From NCBI GenBank assembly GCA_014377155.1, contig JACMQD010000076.1, positions 1 to 21,120 on the forward strand: a DNA stretch of 21,120 nt, in the 5' to 3' direction. The translations under genes were made by a program, and so were the position numbers. Below the pieces are notes generated by a model. That model ran no database searches. It was not told where the DNA came from and worked only from the letters and a program-made list of their open reading frames with translations. Below, piece after piece: positions 7,319 through 15,644 of the stretch (position 1 is the stretch's first letter; every line of letters begins with the position of its first letter). The stretch is from Herminiimonas sp. Lineage in GTDB: Bacteria; Pseudomonadota; Gammaproteobacteria; Burkholderiales; Burkholderiaceae.

Positions 7319-8569
7319 TCAGGTTACCGATTCACGCGCGGCGTCGGTATCGTAACGCTGGTAGTCGAGGATATCGGCCAGTATGTGCACCGCATCCCAA
7401 ACATCGCAAAAACGCGTGTACAGCGGCGTGAAGCCGAACCGCATGATCGACGGTTCGCGATAGTCGCCGATGACACCGCGCGCGATCAACGCCTGCATCA
7501 CCGCATAACCATGCACATGGCCGAAGCTGACGTGGCTGCCACGCTGCGCATGTGCACGCGGCGTGATGAGCTCCAGCGCGTGGCGCGCGCAGTGCTGCTC
7601 CACCAACGTAATGAACAGGTCGGTGAGGGCCAGCGATTTGGCGCGAATTGCCTGCATATCGGACTGGTCGAATACATCGAGCCCGCATTCGACCAGGGCC
7701 AGCGAAATGATCGGCTGGGTACCGCACAAGGCGCGTCGAATGCCAGGCGTGGCCGCGAAGTACGGTTGCATCGCAAATGGCGCGGCGTGACCCCACCATC
7801 CCGATAGCGGATGCTGGAACTGCTGCTGGTGACGCGGTGCGACCCAGATGAAGGCCGGTGCGCCAGGGCCGCCGTTAAGGTATTTGTAGGTACAGCCTAC
7901 GGCGAAATCGGCGTCGTCGCCGGTAAGGTCGATCGGTACGGCGCCGGCGGAATGGGCCAGGTCCCAAACGATCAGGGCACCGTGCCCGTGCGCATGGCGA
8001 GTCAACTCTTTCATATCGAGTAGCGCGCCGCTGCGGTAATTGACATGCGTAAGCATGACTACGGCCGTGTCGTCGCCGATGACCGCACGAAGGTCTGCCG
8101 CCGAATCTACCAGCTGCAGCACATATCCCCGATCGAGCCAGGCCGTCAATCCCTGTGCGATGTAGATATCAGTGGGAAAGTTGCTGCGCTCGGTGAGGAT
8201 TACCCGGCGTTCGGCCGTGGACGGATTGGCCGCCTGAATAGCCAGGGCGCCGGCCAATGCCTTGAACAGGTTGATCGAAGTCGAATCGGTGACGACGACT
8301 TCACCTGCACCAGCGCCGATCAGTGGCGCAAGCTTGTCTCCCAGTCGCGATGGCAGATCGAACCAGCCAGCCTTGTTCCAGCTGCGGATCAGGTCCTGTC
8401 CCCACTCCTGCGCCAGCACCTGCTGCGCGCGCGAGGCTGCCGCTACAGGCTGTGCGCCGAGCGAATTGCCATCGAGGTAGATGACCCCATCTGGCAGAGC
8501 AAAGGCGCTGCGCAAGTGCGCCAGGGCGTCGTTTGTATCCATCTCGAAGGCGGTTTCACGTGTCATCAT
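7319..8569 (-). CDS. kynU: Kynureninase
   Basis: This PLP enzyme splits L-kynurenine into anthranilate and L-alanine. It is a 416-residue fold-type I aminotransferase-like protein. Visible signatures are [12 protein letters not shown] near the N terminus, [13 protein letters not shown] (phosphate-binding region), [12 protein letters not shown] with Asp203 and His206, and [11 protein letters not shown] with the Schiff-base Lys229. The C-terminal [17 protein letters not shown] is also conserved. The start ATG at 8567-8569 overlaps the kynB stop in an ATGA arrangement. A second ATG follows directly at 8564-8566, and GGGAG lies upstream. It is followed by kynA after 12 bases. Together with KynA and KynB it implies the anthranilate branch of tryptophan breakdown. 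Confidence 0.96.
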   Translation of the reverse strand: MMTRETAFEMDTNDALAHLRSAFALPDGVIYLDGNSLGAQPVAAASRAQQVLAQEWGQDLIRSWNKAGWFDLPSRLGDKLAPLIGAGAGEVVVTDSTSINLFKALAGALAIQAANPSTAERRVILTERSNFPTDIYIAQGLTAWLDRGYVLQLVDSAADLRAVIGDDTAVVMLTHVNYRSGALLDMKELTRHAHGHGALIVWDLAHSAGAVPIDLTGDDADFAVGCTYKYLNGGPGAPAFIWVAPRHQQQFQHPLSGWWGHAAPFAMQPYFAATPGIRRALCGTQPIISLALVECGLDVFDQSDMQAIRAKSLALTDLFITLVEQHCARHALELITPRAHAQRGSHVSFGHVHGYAVMQALIARGVIGDYREPSIMRFGFTPLYTRFCDVWDAVHILADILDYQRYDTDAARESVT

Positions 8570-9222
8570 TGCGGTCTCCCGAGGGCCGGCTGCAAGCTGC
8601 GCAATATAGCTCGGACCGGACTGGCATCCATGCCTTGCAGTTTCAGTGGCAACGCAATCAGTTCATAATCGCCAGCGGCGACCTCGTCGAGCACAATGCC
8701 TTCCAAAATTGCCATCTTGTGGCGGCGCACCGCATGATGGGCGTCGAGTGTCTTGGAGTCCTGCGGGTCGAGCGACGGCGTATCGAGTCCGATCAGCCGC
8801 GCACCGTGCTGTGCCAGCAGGTCGATGGTGTCGGCAGCGATGGTATTGAAGTCCGGGTCCCAAACGGCTTGCGGCGAGGCGCGATAGGTGCGCAGCAGCA
8901 CTCGCGCCGGCATATCCGACAATGCATGCTGCACATGCTCAGGCAGTACCACCTTGATGCCGACACAGTCGATTACGCGGCACGGGCCAAGGTAGGCATC
9001 GAGTGCAACGGTATCGATCGTCTGTCCTTGCGCATCGTAATGCGAAGGCGCATCGCAATGGGCACCGGTATGGGTCGACATGCCGATCCGGCTGACGTTG
9101 ACAGGACAACCTGGTTCGATGTTCCAGGTGGTTGCGGACGTGAAGGGCGTATCGCCCGGCCATACCGGGATGGTCGCAGAAAGGGCAGGGCTGATGTCCC
9201 AAATGCGTAAGTGCGTGCTCAT
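8566..9222 (-). CDS. kynB: Kynurenine formamidase (arylformamidase)
   Basis: This metal-dependent hydrolase removes formate from N-formylkynurenine to give kynurenine. The 218-residue length is normal for bacterial KynB. The metal-site motif [15 protein letters not shown] gives His51, His55, Asp57 and His61. The [19 protein letters not shown] start and the [14 protein letters not shown] segment are characteristic of the cyclase family, and an HKMAILEG motif supplies the late Glu. It is the first gene of the operon and overlaps kynU by 4 bases, which suggests translational coupling. ATG 9222 follows an AAGGA ribosome binding site. Many relatives have an Lrp-type regulator (KynR) divergent from kynB; none is visible here. 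Confidence 0.95.
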   Translation of the reverse strand: MSTHLRIWDISPALSATIPVWPGDTPFTSATTWNIEPGCPVNVSRIGMSTHTGAHCDAPSHYDAQGQTIDTVALDAYLGPCRVIDCVGIKVVLPEHVQHALSDMPARVLLRTYRASPQAVWDPDFNTIAADTIDLLAQHGARLIGLDTPSLDPQDSKTLDAHHAVRRHKMAILEGIVLDEVAAGDYELIALPLKLQGMDASPVRAILRSLQPALGRPQ

Positions 9223-9282
9223 GCGGGTCCTTCAAGGAATCGGATATCAGGCGTGATTTTAGTCCACCTGCGTAAAATTTAA

Positions 9283-9292
9283 ATTGCGCAAT
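9283..9292. promoter_or_regulatory. Palindrome in the kynB upstream region
   Basis: ATTGCGCAAT is a perfect 10-bp palindrome lying 61-70 bases upstream of the kynB start, with AT-rich sequence on its kynB side. Its position suits an activator or repressor site for the kynBUA promoter. I could not place clean -35 and -10 boxes, and a match to a KynR/Lrp site is not demonstrable. Confidence 0.3.
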
Positions 9293-9447
9293 GTGGTCCG
9301 ACAAGTGCGGATGTCGATCGAATCGTCCAACTTATTCGGAAAAACCATTTTTTGTTCAAAATCGCACAAACTGTCGCCCAGCCGTAACGCGCGCATCAAA
9401 TCGAATTACGAAGAATTCTGGCCGATGGCTTTACCGCTGGACACTCG

Positions 9448-9948
9448 TCAGTGCTTTTCGATGAATTCCATCAAATGCAGATCTGAGCCCGGTGTGCAGT
9501 GAATGAATTTATCGCGCACCGGACCAAGCCGAGTAGGTTTTTTGAAGCGCATATTGACCGCATGAATGGCAATGCCGTGCTGCCGATAAGCCGCAAGGTA
9601 GGTCTGCGCGGCGCGGTCCTTATGGAAAAACAATCGTTCATCTATAAACTGCGACTGTATGCGCTCAAGCGCATGTCCGATCAAGTCCGGGATCGGACAT
9701 CGGCAGCAATGACGCGTTGGCGGATGATCCATCGTCCACGCACCATAGAGGTCGTTGTCGACGCTGCGATAGTGCACGGTGGCGCTGCGCGTGTGGAAAT
9801 TTTCGATCATGAAAAAGACGGCAGCGAAACACATGGCGGTTGACTGCAGATGCCGGCCAAATACATCTCTGGCGGATTCGAAATATAGGGTGGTCGAGAC
9901 GCACGATCTTTTCTCCTGAGCGCAACATAGGGCGACTTTCGGTTGCAT
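9448..9948 (-). CDS. Doubtful ORF, unrecognised, possibly decayed
   Basis: A 166-codon open frame with no recognisable family. Its 3' half (from about 9710 downward: PIPDLIGHALERIQSQFIDE through KKPTRLGPVRDKFIHC) has protein-like composition. The 5' half is rich in Cys and odd residue runs and lacks a ribosome binding site. A remnant of a longer gene whose start is lost fits best. The plus-strand ORF at 9499-9843 overlaps it and looks less protein-like. The hairpin at 9673-9700 falls inside. I infer a relic, with low confidence that it is translated. Confidence 0.25.
   Translation of the reverse strand: MQPKVALCCAQEKRSCVSTTLYFESARDVFGRHLQSTAMCFAAVFFMIENFHTRSATVHYRSVDNDLYGAWTMDHPPTRHCCRCPIPDLIGHALERIQSQFIDERLFFHKDRAAQTYLAAYRQHGIAIHAVNMRFKKPTRLGPVRDKFIHCTPGSDLHLMEFIEKH
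9673..9700. repeat. Perfect 10-bp stem, 8-base loop hairpin
   Basis: ATGTCCGATC (9673-9682) and GATCGGACAT (9691-9700) are exact complements around the loop AAGTCCGG. Directly before it, GCGCTCAAGCGC (9661-9672) can form a second small hairpin. No T-run follows on either strand, so it is not an obvious terminator. Confidence 0.6.
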
Positions 9949-10053
9949 ATTGCCTGCTCACTCGATGTCATTAAAGACGCTTCGCGAGCACCGCAATATG
10001 ATTCATATGTACGTCGATAGACCTTCCTGCAGACGGGCAGTACGAGGCGTCGG

Positions 10054-10782
10054 TCAATCTGGCTGACTACCTGGCGGGCCTTCAGTGGCGTGCAGTTGGG
10101 TTTCGGTAAGAGGTTCGATAAACGTGCCGCTGTTATTACGCGCGTTGTTGACCCCTCTGTCGACCATGTACCAAGTAAACGCGTCGGGCGGCAGCGACAT
10201 CAAGCGCGCCAGATGCTCTGCCTGTTCGGCCGGCAAGTCCGGGTCCATCCACAATGCCGCATCGTCCGCTGATAAGACCACCGGGCGGCGGTCGTGGATA
10301 TCGATCAGTCCTTGATCGGCGGCGGCGGTGACAATCACGAAACCGGACCCCTCGCGCAGTTCTCGATCCGGCCTGACATCGGTGAGCGCTGCCAGGAACA
10401 TTGGACGGTCGCTGGACAGTCGTATGTACCACGGCTGCTTGTTGCCCTTGGGACCGACCCATTCATACCAGCCGTCGGCTGGCACGATGGCACGACCAGC
10501 TTTCCAGAGAGAACGGAAGTAAGGCGAGGCAGCCCCCTTTTCGATGCGCGCATTGGAAACCTGGCGTTTTTCCGTCTGCGCCCACGACGGTGTATAACCC
10601 CAATGGACCGTATTCATTTCCTGGCGTCCTTCTTCGAAACAGTGCAGCAGCAATGCCGATGCTCCGGGCGGCAGGTTCCAGTTTGGTTTGCGCGCCGTGT
10701 CCCAGCTGGGGTTCGGTACGCGCCAGCCCAACTCGGCGGCATAGATGGAATTCGATTGGTACTGGGTAATGCGTCCGCACAT
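10054..10782 (-). CDS. SRAP-domain protein (YedK/HMCES family)
   Basis: Family members bind abasic sites in single-stranded DNA and form a protective thiazolidine crosslink through the N-terminal Cys. The protein is 242 residues, normal for bacterial SRAP. The start MCGRITQY puts the catalytic Cys at position 2, exposed once Met is removed, which fixes the start codon. The other catalytic residues are visible: Asn77 (SNARIEKG), Glu107 (ADGWYEWVGPKG) and His163 (IDIHDRRPVVL). The WGYTPSWAQ motif is also typical. It is the last of the genome-maintenance genes in this orientation, downstream of the mutS-secreted protein pair by about 118 bases. No strong ribosome binding site or convincing LexA box precedes it. 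Confidence 0.95.
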   Translation of the reverse strand: MCGRITQYQSNSIYAAELGWRVPNPSWDTARKPNWNLPPGASALLLHCFEEGRQEMNTVHWGYTPSWAQTEKRQVSNARIEKGAASPYFRSLWKAGRAIVPADGWYEWVGPKGNKQPWYIRLSSDRPMFLAALTDVRPDRELREGSGFVIVTAAADQGLIDIHDRRPVVLSADDAALWMDPDLPAEQAEHLARLMSLPPDAFTWYMVDRGVNNARNNSGTFIEPLTETQLHATEGPPGSQPD

Positions 10783-10900
10783 GGCTGTCGCTTCGCAGTG
10801 AGAAGATTAGTCAGGGTTTATGAAAGGACAAGCGATTAGCAGCGATGTTCAATGCAAACGTTAGGCACTCGCTCTGAGCCTATTACAGAGTTCCCATAAA

Positions 10901-11875
10901 TCAGTTGCTGGCATTTTTTTGCTCGACCGGCTCCCGGTTGACGACGAACAAATTCGGATTGGCCGCATTGACTGTCAGTTTGAGCCAATCGCTGCCAACA
11001 TTGAGGTCGCCCAGGTTTTTGTTCCAGTTAATTCCTTTGGCGGTTGTAGTCGGCGTTCCTTGCCCATGAATTACCAGAACCTTCCCCGGATATTTTTCTG
11101 CCATTTCACCTATCAGTTTGCGGGTTTCGGCGAAACCGTCGCGCTTGGCGCGTCGATTGAAAAAGCCTGTCGTATCCGGTGCGAGCAGGGGATTGCCATC
11201 GCAAAAGAGCACGATGCCCGCCAATTTGCGATGCGTGGCGGACAAATGCACGCGTTTGAGCCAGTCGCGGTTTGCGATAAGCCGGTCTTCGAATTCGCTG
11301 TTGCGCCCGGCGTCGGTGACATAATGATTGTTATTTGCGGGAATGTTGATGGTGGCAAAGATGACGTCGCCGATTTCCCATCGCGCGTTTTCCCCATAGC
11401 TGCGGAACTTGGGTGTGGTCGACTGGCGCAATACCGGAATCTTGCTCGCGCCGAACGAAAAATCATCGGTGAAGAACATATCGCGCATCCGTCCTAGTCG
11501 ATCGATCGCAGCGGACTTGCCCTGCGAGGTAGTGCAATCGCTCCAGTCGCTCGCCGTCAACGACAGGATCACGCCATTCTTGGCTTCTTCGAGCATCGAC
11601 TTGCGCCGTTCGTACAGCTTGTCTGTACAGGGTTCCGTGCCGGCTTTGATGCCGTTCGCCACCACGAATGCCAGGCTGTCGGCATCGGTTTCGTGCAGCA
11701 TGTCGCGCCACCATGCCGCATCCGCCGATGCGCTGTCCAGCCGGGCGATGACGCCGAAGCTGAACGCCGACGGTTGGGCTGCAACCGGTGCGCAAAAAGT
11801 CACCATGCTTGCGATCATCAAAAGGCTGCATGCGACGTGGCGCAGCCGTTGTTTTGTTATCATCTCGCTCTTCAT
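10901..11875 (-). CDS. Secreted metallophosphoesterase-like protein lacking metal ligands
   Basis: This is a 324-residue protein with a signal peptide (basic start, then [19 protein letters not shown], cleavage near residue 33), so it is probably periplasmic. The body resembles a family of secreted calcineurin-like phosphoesterases of Burkholderiales: [44 protein letters not shown] and a late [10 protein letters not shown]. In active relatives these positions carry GDIKSGSEPC, GDNEWTDC and HGDTH. Here the metal-binding Asp, Asn and His residues are replaced, which suggests a non-catalytic or altered protein. The assignment is by remembered family patterns, not by a search. Its start ATGA overlaps the mutS stop (11872-11875), so it may be translated with mutS. 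The role is unknown. Confidence 0.75.
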   Translation of the reverse strand: MKSEMITKQRLRHVACSLLMIASMVTFCAPVAAQPSAFSFGVIARLDSASADAAWWRDMLHETDADSLAFVVANGIKAGTEPCTDKLYERRKSMLEEAKNGVILSLTASDWSDCTTSQGKSAAIDRLGRMRDMFFTDDFSFGASKIPVLRQSTTPKFRSYGENARWEIGDVIFATINIPANNNHYVTDAGRNSEFEDRLIANRDWLKRVHLSATHRKLAGIVLFCDGNPLLAPDTTGFFNRRAKRDGFAETRKLIGEMAEKYPGKVLVIHGQGTPTTTAKGINWNKNLGDLNVGSDWLKLTVNAANPNLFVVNREPVEQKNASN

Positions 11876-14532
11876 TGAACGGTAAGGCGTTTTAGCTGGT
11901 ACAGCATGTCCAGCGCATCGCGCGGTGAAAAATTATCCGGATCCAACCGGGCCAACGCTTCGACCACGGCATCCCCGATTCGTGCCTGGTCCGCGGCAGC
12001 TTCCGTATCATTGTCATCGATGGCTGCCGCAGCAGGTGACGCGAACAGGTCGAACTGCGGTGTCGGCTGCAGTGAATGCGCTTCCAGAGTCGCCAGATGC
12101 TTGCGTGCCGCACGGATGACCGGTTGCGGCACGCCCGCGAGCTGCGCTACCTGCAAACCATAGCTTTGCGAGGCCGGACCAGCCAGCACTGCATGCAGGA
12201 AGACAATCCGGTCCTTGTGCTCGACCGCCGACAGATGGACGTTGACGGCTGCCGGATGCAGTTCCGGTAGCTGCGTCAGTTCGAAATAATGGGTGGCAAA
12301 CAAGGTGTAGCTTTGCGTGACGTCGATGAGATGGCGGGCAATCGCCCATGCCAAAGCCAGACCGTCGAAGGTCGACGTGCCGCGTCCGACTTCGTCCATC
12401 AACACCAGCGACTGGGAAGTTGCGCCGTTGAGGATGGCAGCCGACTCGGTCATTTCAACCATAAACGTCGAGCGCCCGCCGGCCAGATCGTCCGCGGCGC
12501 CGATGCGTGTGAAGATGCGATCGATCGGGCCGATGACGGCGCGGGCGGCGGGCACGAAGCTGCCGATGTAAGCCAGCAGCGTAATCAACGCCACCTGCCG
12601 CATGTAGGTCGACTTGCCGCCCATGTTCGGGCCGGTAATCAGCAGCATTCTTCGATCACCGCTCATGTCGCAGTCATTGGCAATAAAGCGTTCGATGACG
12701 CCTTCGACCACTGGGTGGCGACCCTGCTCGATGCAGAGAATCGGCTCCGAGACCAGTTGTGGCACACACCAGTTATTGCGCTCCGCATGGTCGGCTAGCG
12801 CCACCAGTGTATCGAGTTGCGCCACTGCGCCGGCGATGGTTTGCAAGCTGCCGATGTGCTGCGCCAGATCGCCGATCAGTTGTTCATACAGGTATTTTTC
12901 GCGGGTCAGCGCGCGTTCCTGGGCCGACAGCGCCTTGTCTTCGAAAGCCTTCAGTTCTGGTGTGATGTAGCGCTCGGCATTCTTGAGGGTCTGGCGGCGG
13001 CGGTAATCCTCAGGCACGCGATCGGTCTGGCCATTGGTGACTTCGATATAAAAACCGTGCACGCGGTTGTATTCGACGCGCAAGTTGCTGATGCCGGTGC
13101 GAGTGCGCTCGCGCGTTTCCAGATCGATCAGGAATTGTCCTGCGTTTTCCGACAGGCCGCGCAATTCATCGAGTTCGACATCATGGCCGGGCGCGATGAC
13201 ACCGCCGTCGCGTACTAACGCGGCAGGCTCTGTAGCAATCGAGCGTGTTAGCAGATCGAGGCAGTCATACGGTGTGGCCAAGGCGTCATGCAAGCTTTGC
13301 AGCAAGGGTACACAAGCGTCCTTGTCGCACTGTGCAACGCACGCCTGCAGAGCAGCAAGCTGCTGCAAGCCGCCACGCAGACCGGCCAGGTCGCGTGGCC
13401 GTGCCGACAGTAGCGCGATGCGCGTAGTAATGCGTTCGATATCCGGTACGGCGGTCAGTGTAGCCGACAGCGCCGTGCAAGCATCGGCGCCCGTTAACGC
13501 ATGGATTGCTGCATGACGCGCCTGGGCGATACGTTGGTCGCGCCGCGCGTGATGCAGCCAGTGGCGCAACAGCCGCGAGCCCATCGCCGTGCGGCAATGA
13601 TCGAGCAGCGAGAACAGGGTCGGACCATGATGGGCGCCATCCTGAGCACGCAAGGTTTCCGTCAGTTCGAGATTGCGCCGGCTCGACGCGTCGAGGCCGA
13701 TGAACTCGTTTTCGGATTCGACTGTCAATGCGCGCACATGCTGCAACCCCCGGCCTTGAGTAGCTTGGGCATAGCGCAGCAACGCACCCGCCGCGCCGAT
13801 CGATGCAGTCAAACCGTCGGCACCGAAGCCGGTCAAGGTCGCCACGGCCAGTTGATCAAGCAATGATTTCTCACCCTGCGCAATATCGAAATGCCAAAGT
13901 GGCACGGCAGTAGCCCGACCCGATAGTGTATGCAGCATGGCGTCGTCCGCACCGTCGGCGGTAAGAATTTCTGCGGGCGCAATGCGCTCGAGTTCCTGTC
14001 GCAGCCGGTTGTCGAGGTGTTTCGGCTCGACCGAAAATTCCATCAGCTTCAGTGCGCCGCTGGCCATCGACAGACTGGCCATGCCAACCGTCAGCATTTT
14101 GCGCTGCACGACCATGTGCAACGCCAACAAGGGTCGTTCGGCTTTTTCCGGCAACAGATCCGAATCGGTCAAGGTGCCCGGGGTAATGACGCGCATGACC
14201 TTCCGCTCGACCGGGCCCTTGCTGGTGGCTGGATCACCGATCTGTTCGCAAATCGCTACCGATTCGCCGAGCTTGACCAGTTTGGCAAGATAACCGTCGG
14301 CCGAATGATAGGGAATGCCTGCCATCTTGATAGGCGCGCCGTTGGATGCGCCGCGATGGGTAAGGGTAATTCCCAAGAGGCGCGACGCCTTTTCAGCATC
14401 TTCGAAAAACAGTTCGTAAAAGTCGCCCATTCTGTAGAAAAGCAGCGTAGTCGGATGGTCTGCTTTGAGTCCGAGATACTGGCGCATCATCGGTGTGTGA
14501 GGCGTGAGATCGGGTGCGCTGCTTTTGATCAT
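11872..14532 (-). CDS. mutS: DNA mismatch repair protein MutS
   Basis: MutS binds mismatches and small loops in DNA and recruits MutL. From ATG 14532 it has 886 residues, normal for betaproteobacteria. The start [20 protein letters not shown] aligns with the E. coli N terminus. The open frame extends 62 codons further upstream to 14718, but that part has no MutS character. The mismatch-reading Phe-x-Glu is Phe38-Tyr39-Glu40 in [11 protein letters not shown]. The connector region [14 protein letters not shown] and [18 protein letters not shown] follow. ATPase motifs are Walker [14 protein letters not shown], Walker [16 protein letters not shown] and [10 protein letters not shown]. The ribosome binding site is weak. 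The 3' end overlaps the secreted-protein start by 4 bases. An unusual nested inverted repeat lies upstream at 14589-14627. Confidence 0.97.
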   Translation of the reverse strand: MIKSSAPDLTPHTPMMRQYLGLKADHPTTLLFYRMGDFYELFFEDAEKASRLLGITLTHRGASNGAPIKMAGIPYHSADGYLAKLVKLGESVAICEQIGDPATSKGPVERKVMRVITPGTLTDSDLLPEKAERPLLALHMVVQRKMLTVGMASLSMASGALKLMEFSVEPKHLDNRLRQELERIAPAEILTADGADDAMLHTLSGRATAVPLWHFDIAQGEKSLLDQLAVATLTGFGADGLTASIGAAGALLRYAQATQGRGLQHVRALTVESENEFIGLDASSRRNLELTETLRAQDGAHHGPTLFSLLDHCRTAMGSRLLRHWLHHARRDQRIAQARHAAIHALTGADACTALSATLTAVPDIERITTRIALLSARPRDLAGLRGGLQQLAALQACVAQCDKDACVPLLQSLHDALATPYDCLDLLTRSIATEPAALVRDGGVIAPGHDVELDELRGLSENAGQFLIDLETRERTRTGISNLRVEYNRVHGFYIEVTNGQTDRVPEDYRRRQTLKNAERYITPELKAFEDKALSAQERALTREKYLYEQLIGDLAQHIGSLQTIAGAVAQLDTLVALADHAERNNWCVPQLVSEPILCIEQGRHPVVEGVIERFIANDCDMSGDRRMLLITGPNMGGKSTYMRQVALITLLAYIGSFVPAARAVIGPIDRIFTRIGAADDLAGGRSTFMVEMTESAAILNGATSQSLVLMDEVGRGTSTFDGLALAWAIARHLIDVTQSYTLFATHYFELTQLPELHPAAVNVHLSAVEHKDRIVFLHAVLAGPASQSYGLQVAQLAGVPQPVIRAARKHLATLEAHSLQPTPQFDLFASPAAAAIDDNDTEAAADQARIGDAVVEALARLDPDNFSPRDALDMLYQLKRLTVQ

Positions 14533-14900
14533 TAGATGTCGTGTAAAAAATATTATTCTGGAACGATGCCACGCCTGCCAAGCAATAACCTGTTGACGAT
14601 CTTTCAGAAATACACTGAAAAAACAGGATAGTCCGGCAGTCATTACGGAATTTTTCCTGCAAGGGAGAATGTTACTACCAAGCAGGCACATATTCGCGCG
14701 GTGCCGCAAATACAGCATCGTTTCCGTTACACGTAATCGCAGAAAAAAATGATCAGATCGGTACCGCGATGATGAAGCGTCGTCCGAAAGTCTGCAGAGT
14801 CACTTCATGCATCAAGATAAGGAAAGCATAAAACGGATGACACAGGCGTCCACCTGCGTGAAAACCCGTCATGCGCTTTTACCGCAAAAATCCCGTTCGC
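14533..14900. other. mutS upstream region, 368 bases
   Basis: This separates mutS from the 165-aa orphan gene upstream. It holds the nested inverted repeat at 14589-14627 and an in-frame 62-codon upstream extension of mutS that I consider untranslated. No clean promoter or terminator could be placed, and no further gene is seen. Confidence 0.5.
14589..14627. repeat. Nested inverted repeat in the mutS leader
   Basis: The outer arms CCTGTT (14589-14594) and AACAGG (14622-14627) and the inner arms TTTCAG (14602-14607) and CTGAAA (14615-14620) are each perfect. Together they form a 39-bp bipartite hairpin or double-operator shape 57-95 bases upstream of the mutS start. The spacing does not fit a LexA box (CTG-N10-CAG). 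Confidence 0.5.
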
Positions 14901-15398
14901 TTACGCTCTCGAAGTAGCGTCGAACGAAAATGCCGGTGATTTTATCGGCATGGGGGGGATCGCACGCCGGTTGTTGGCCCCGGAAAAATCGTTGAGATTG
15001 CCAGTCATCGAGATCACATTGCTCTGCATCGAGATGTCATCTTGAATCGATTCGATATCGGCCATCAGTTTTAAGAGCTTTTCGAGCCAGGGATAGCGTT
15101 TGTAGCGCAGGTCGGCATTGGTTTTGCCAAGTTCGCCAATCATTTGCATTGTCAGTATGCGGGGCTGCGTCCTGCTGCACACACCACCATGCTTTTGTGC
15201 CCTTCGTCCAAGATAGGCAAGGGCGCAGGCGCGTTTGCGCTCGATCACCTCTTCAAGCGCTTCACGGCTCAGAATATTTTTGCTGCAATTGATAGTTGCG
15301 GCAAGATAGCCCGGCCAGTCGCCTTCGGAAATCGAAACGGCATGCGACTGTTTCTTTTCGACAGAGAGAGACTCGTATTGCTTGGAAGGTAATGACAT
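14901..15398 (-). CDS. Unrecognised 165-aa protein between ligD and mutS
   Basis: I do not recognise a family. The protein is soluble and mostly helical in texture, with no signal peptide. It has a WPGYLAATINCS stretch near residue 28 and a basic segment ALEEVIERKRACALAYLGRR. After that comes TMQMIGELGK, then KRYPWLEKLLKLMADIESIQ, which could form helices or a short coiled coil. The tail (SGANNRRAIPPMPI) looks disordered. A strong AGGGGA ribosome binding site precedes ATG 15398, and a long AT-rich region lies upstream. It is probably a real gene with its own promoter. Its place between ligD and mutS suggests a DNA-related role, but this is guilt by association only. Confidence 0.65.
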   Translation of the reverse strand: MSLPSKQYESLSVEKKQSHAVSISEGDWPGYLAATINCSKNILSREALEEVIERKRACALAYLGRRAQKHGGVCSRTQPRILTMQMIGELGKTNADLRYKRYPWLEKLLKLMADIESIQDDISMQSNVISMTGNLNDFSGANNRRAIPPMPIKSPAFSFDATSRA

Positions 15399-15644
15399 GG
15401 AAATCCCCTTTTCATGAAATCAGCGATGATTGCGTAAGTGCAATTCGCTGCAGGCCATGAAATCAATAGTAATTGCGCAGGAATTTCGCCTCTATAGGAC
15501 AGTGCCGCATTCATTTGTAAGACAAAAAGAAGTGTTGCAGGAAACGCACATATTTTATAAAAAATTCTATAAAAAAATATATTCAAGGATAAATTAACCG
15601 CGCAACAGTCCGTTTCAGGCTGGATTTATTATAGAAAATTGCCT
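15399..15644. other. AT-rich gap between ligD and the 165-aa gene
   Basis: This 246-base gap is strikingly AT-rich at 15541-15600, with two nearly identical TATAAAAAA runs. CATGAAATCA is repeated at 15413-15422 and 15456-15465. It should hold the promoter of the 165-aa gene, but no clean -35/-10 pair is evident. No hairpin with a T-run marks the end of ligD. Confidence 0.4.

Larger units (their letters stand above)
9223..10053. other. Gene-poor 830-base stretch upstream of kynB
   Basis: Between kynB and the SRAP gene I can support no secure gene. The stretch holds the kynB leader, the ATTGCGCAAT palindrome (9283-9292), a doubtful minus-strand ORF (9448-9948) and a perfect hairpin (9673-9700). 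An Lrp-type regulator for the kyn genes would be expected here in some relatives, but nothing in any frame resembles one. Confidence 0.5.

Noticed and set aside
8533..9210. 225-codon plus-strand ORF opposite kynB
   Set aside because: It is a shadow of kynB, whose frame carries the conserved metal-binding motif.
10872..10890. CTCTG...CAGAG inverted repeat upstream of the SRAP gene as a LexA box or terminator
   Set aside because: CTG and CAG are 9 bases apart, not 10, and the central T/A positions do not match a LexA site. No T-run follows, so it is not a standard terminator.
14533..14718. 62-codon in-frame upstream extension of mutS
   Set aside because: The residues do not resemble MutS and no ribosome binding site precedes 14718. 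The family start matches ATG 14532.
15269..15586. 105-codon minus-strand ORF upstream of the 165-aa gene
   Set aside because: It overlaps the better-supported gene in another frame, begins in AT-rich DNA and has no ribosome binding site.
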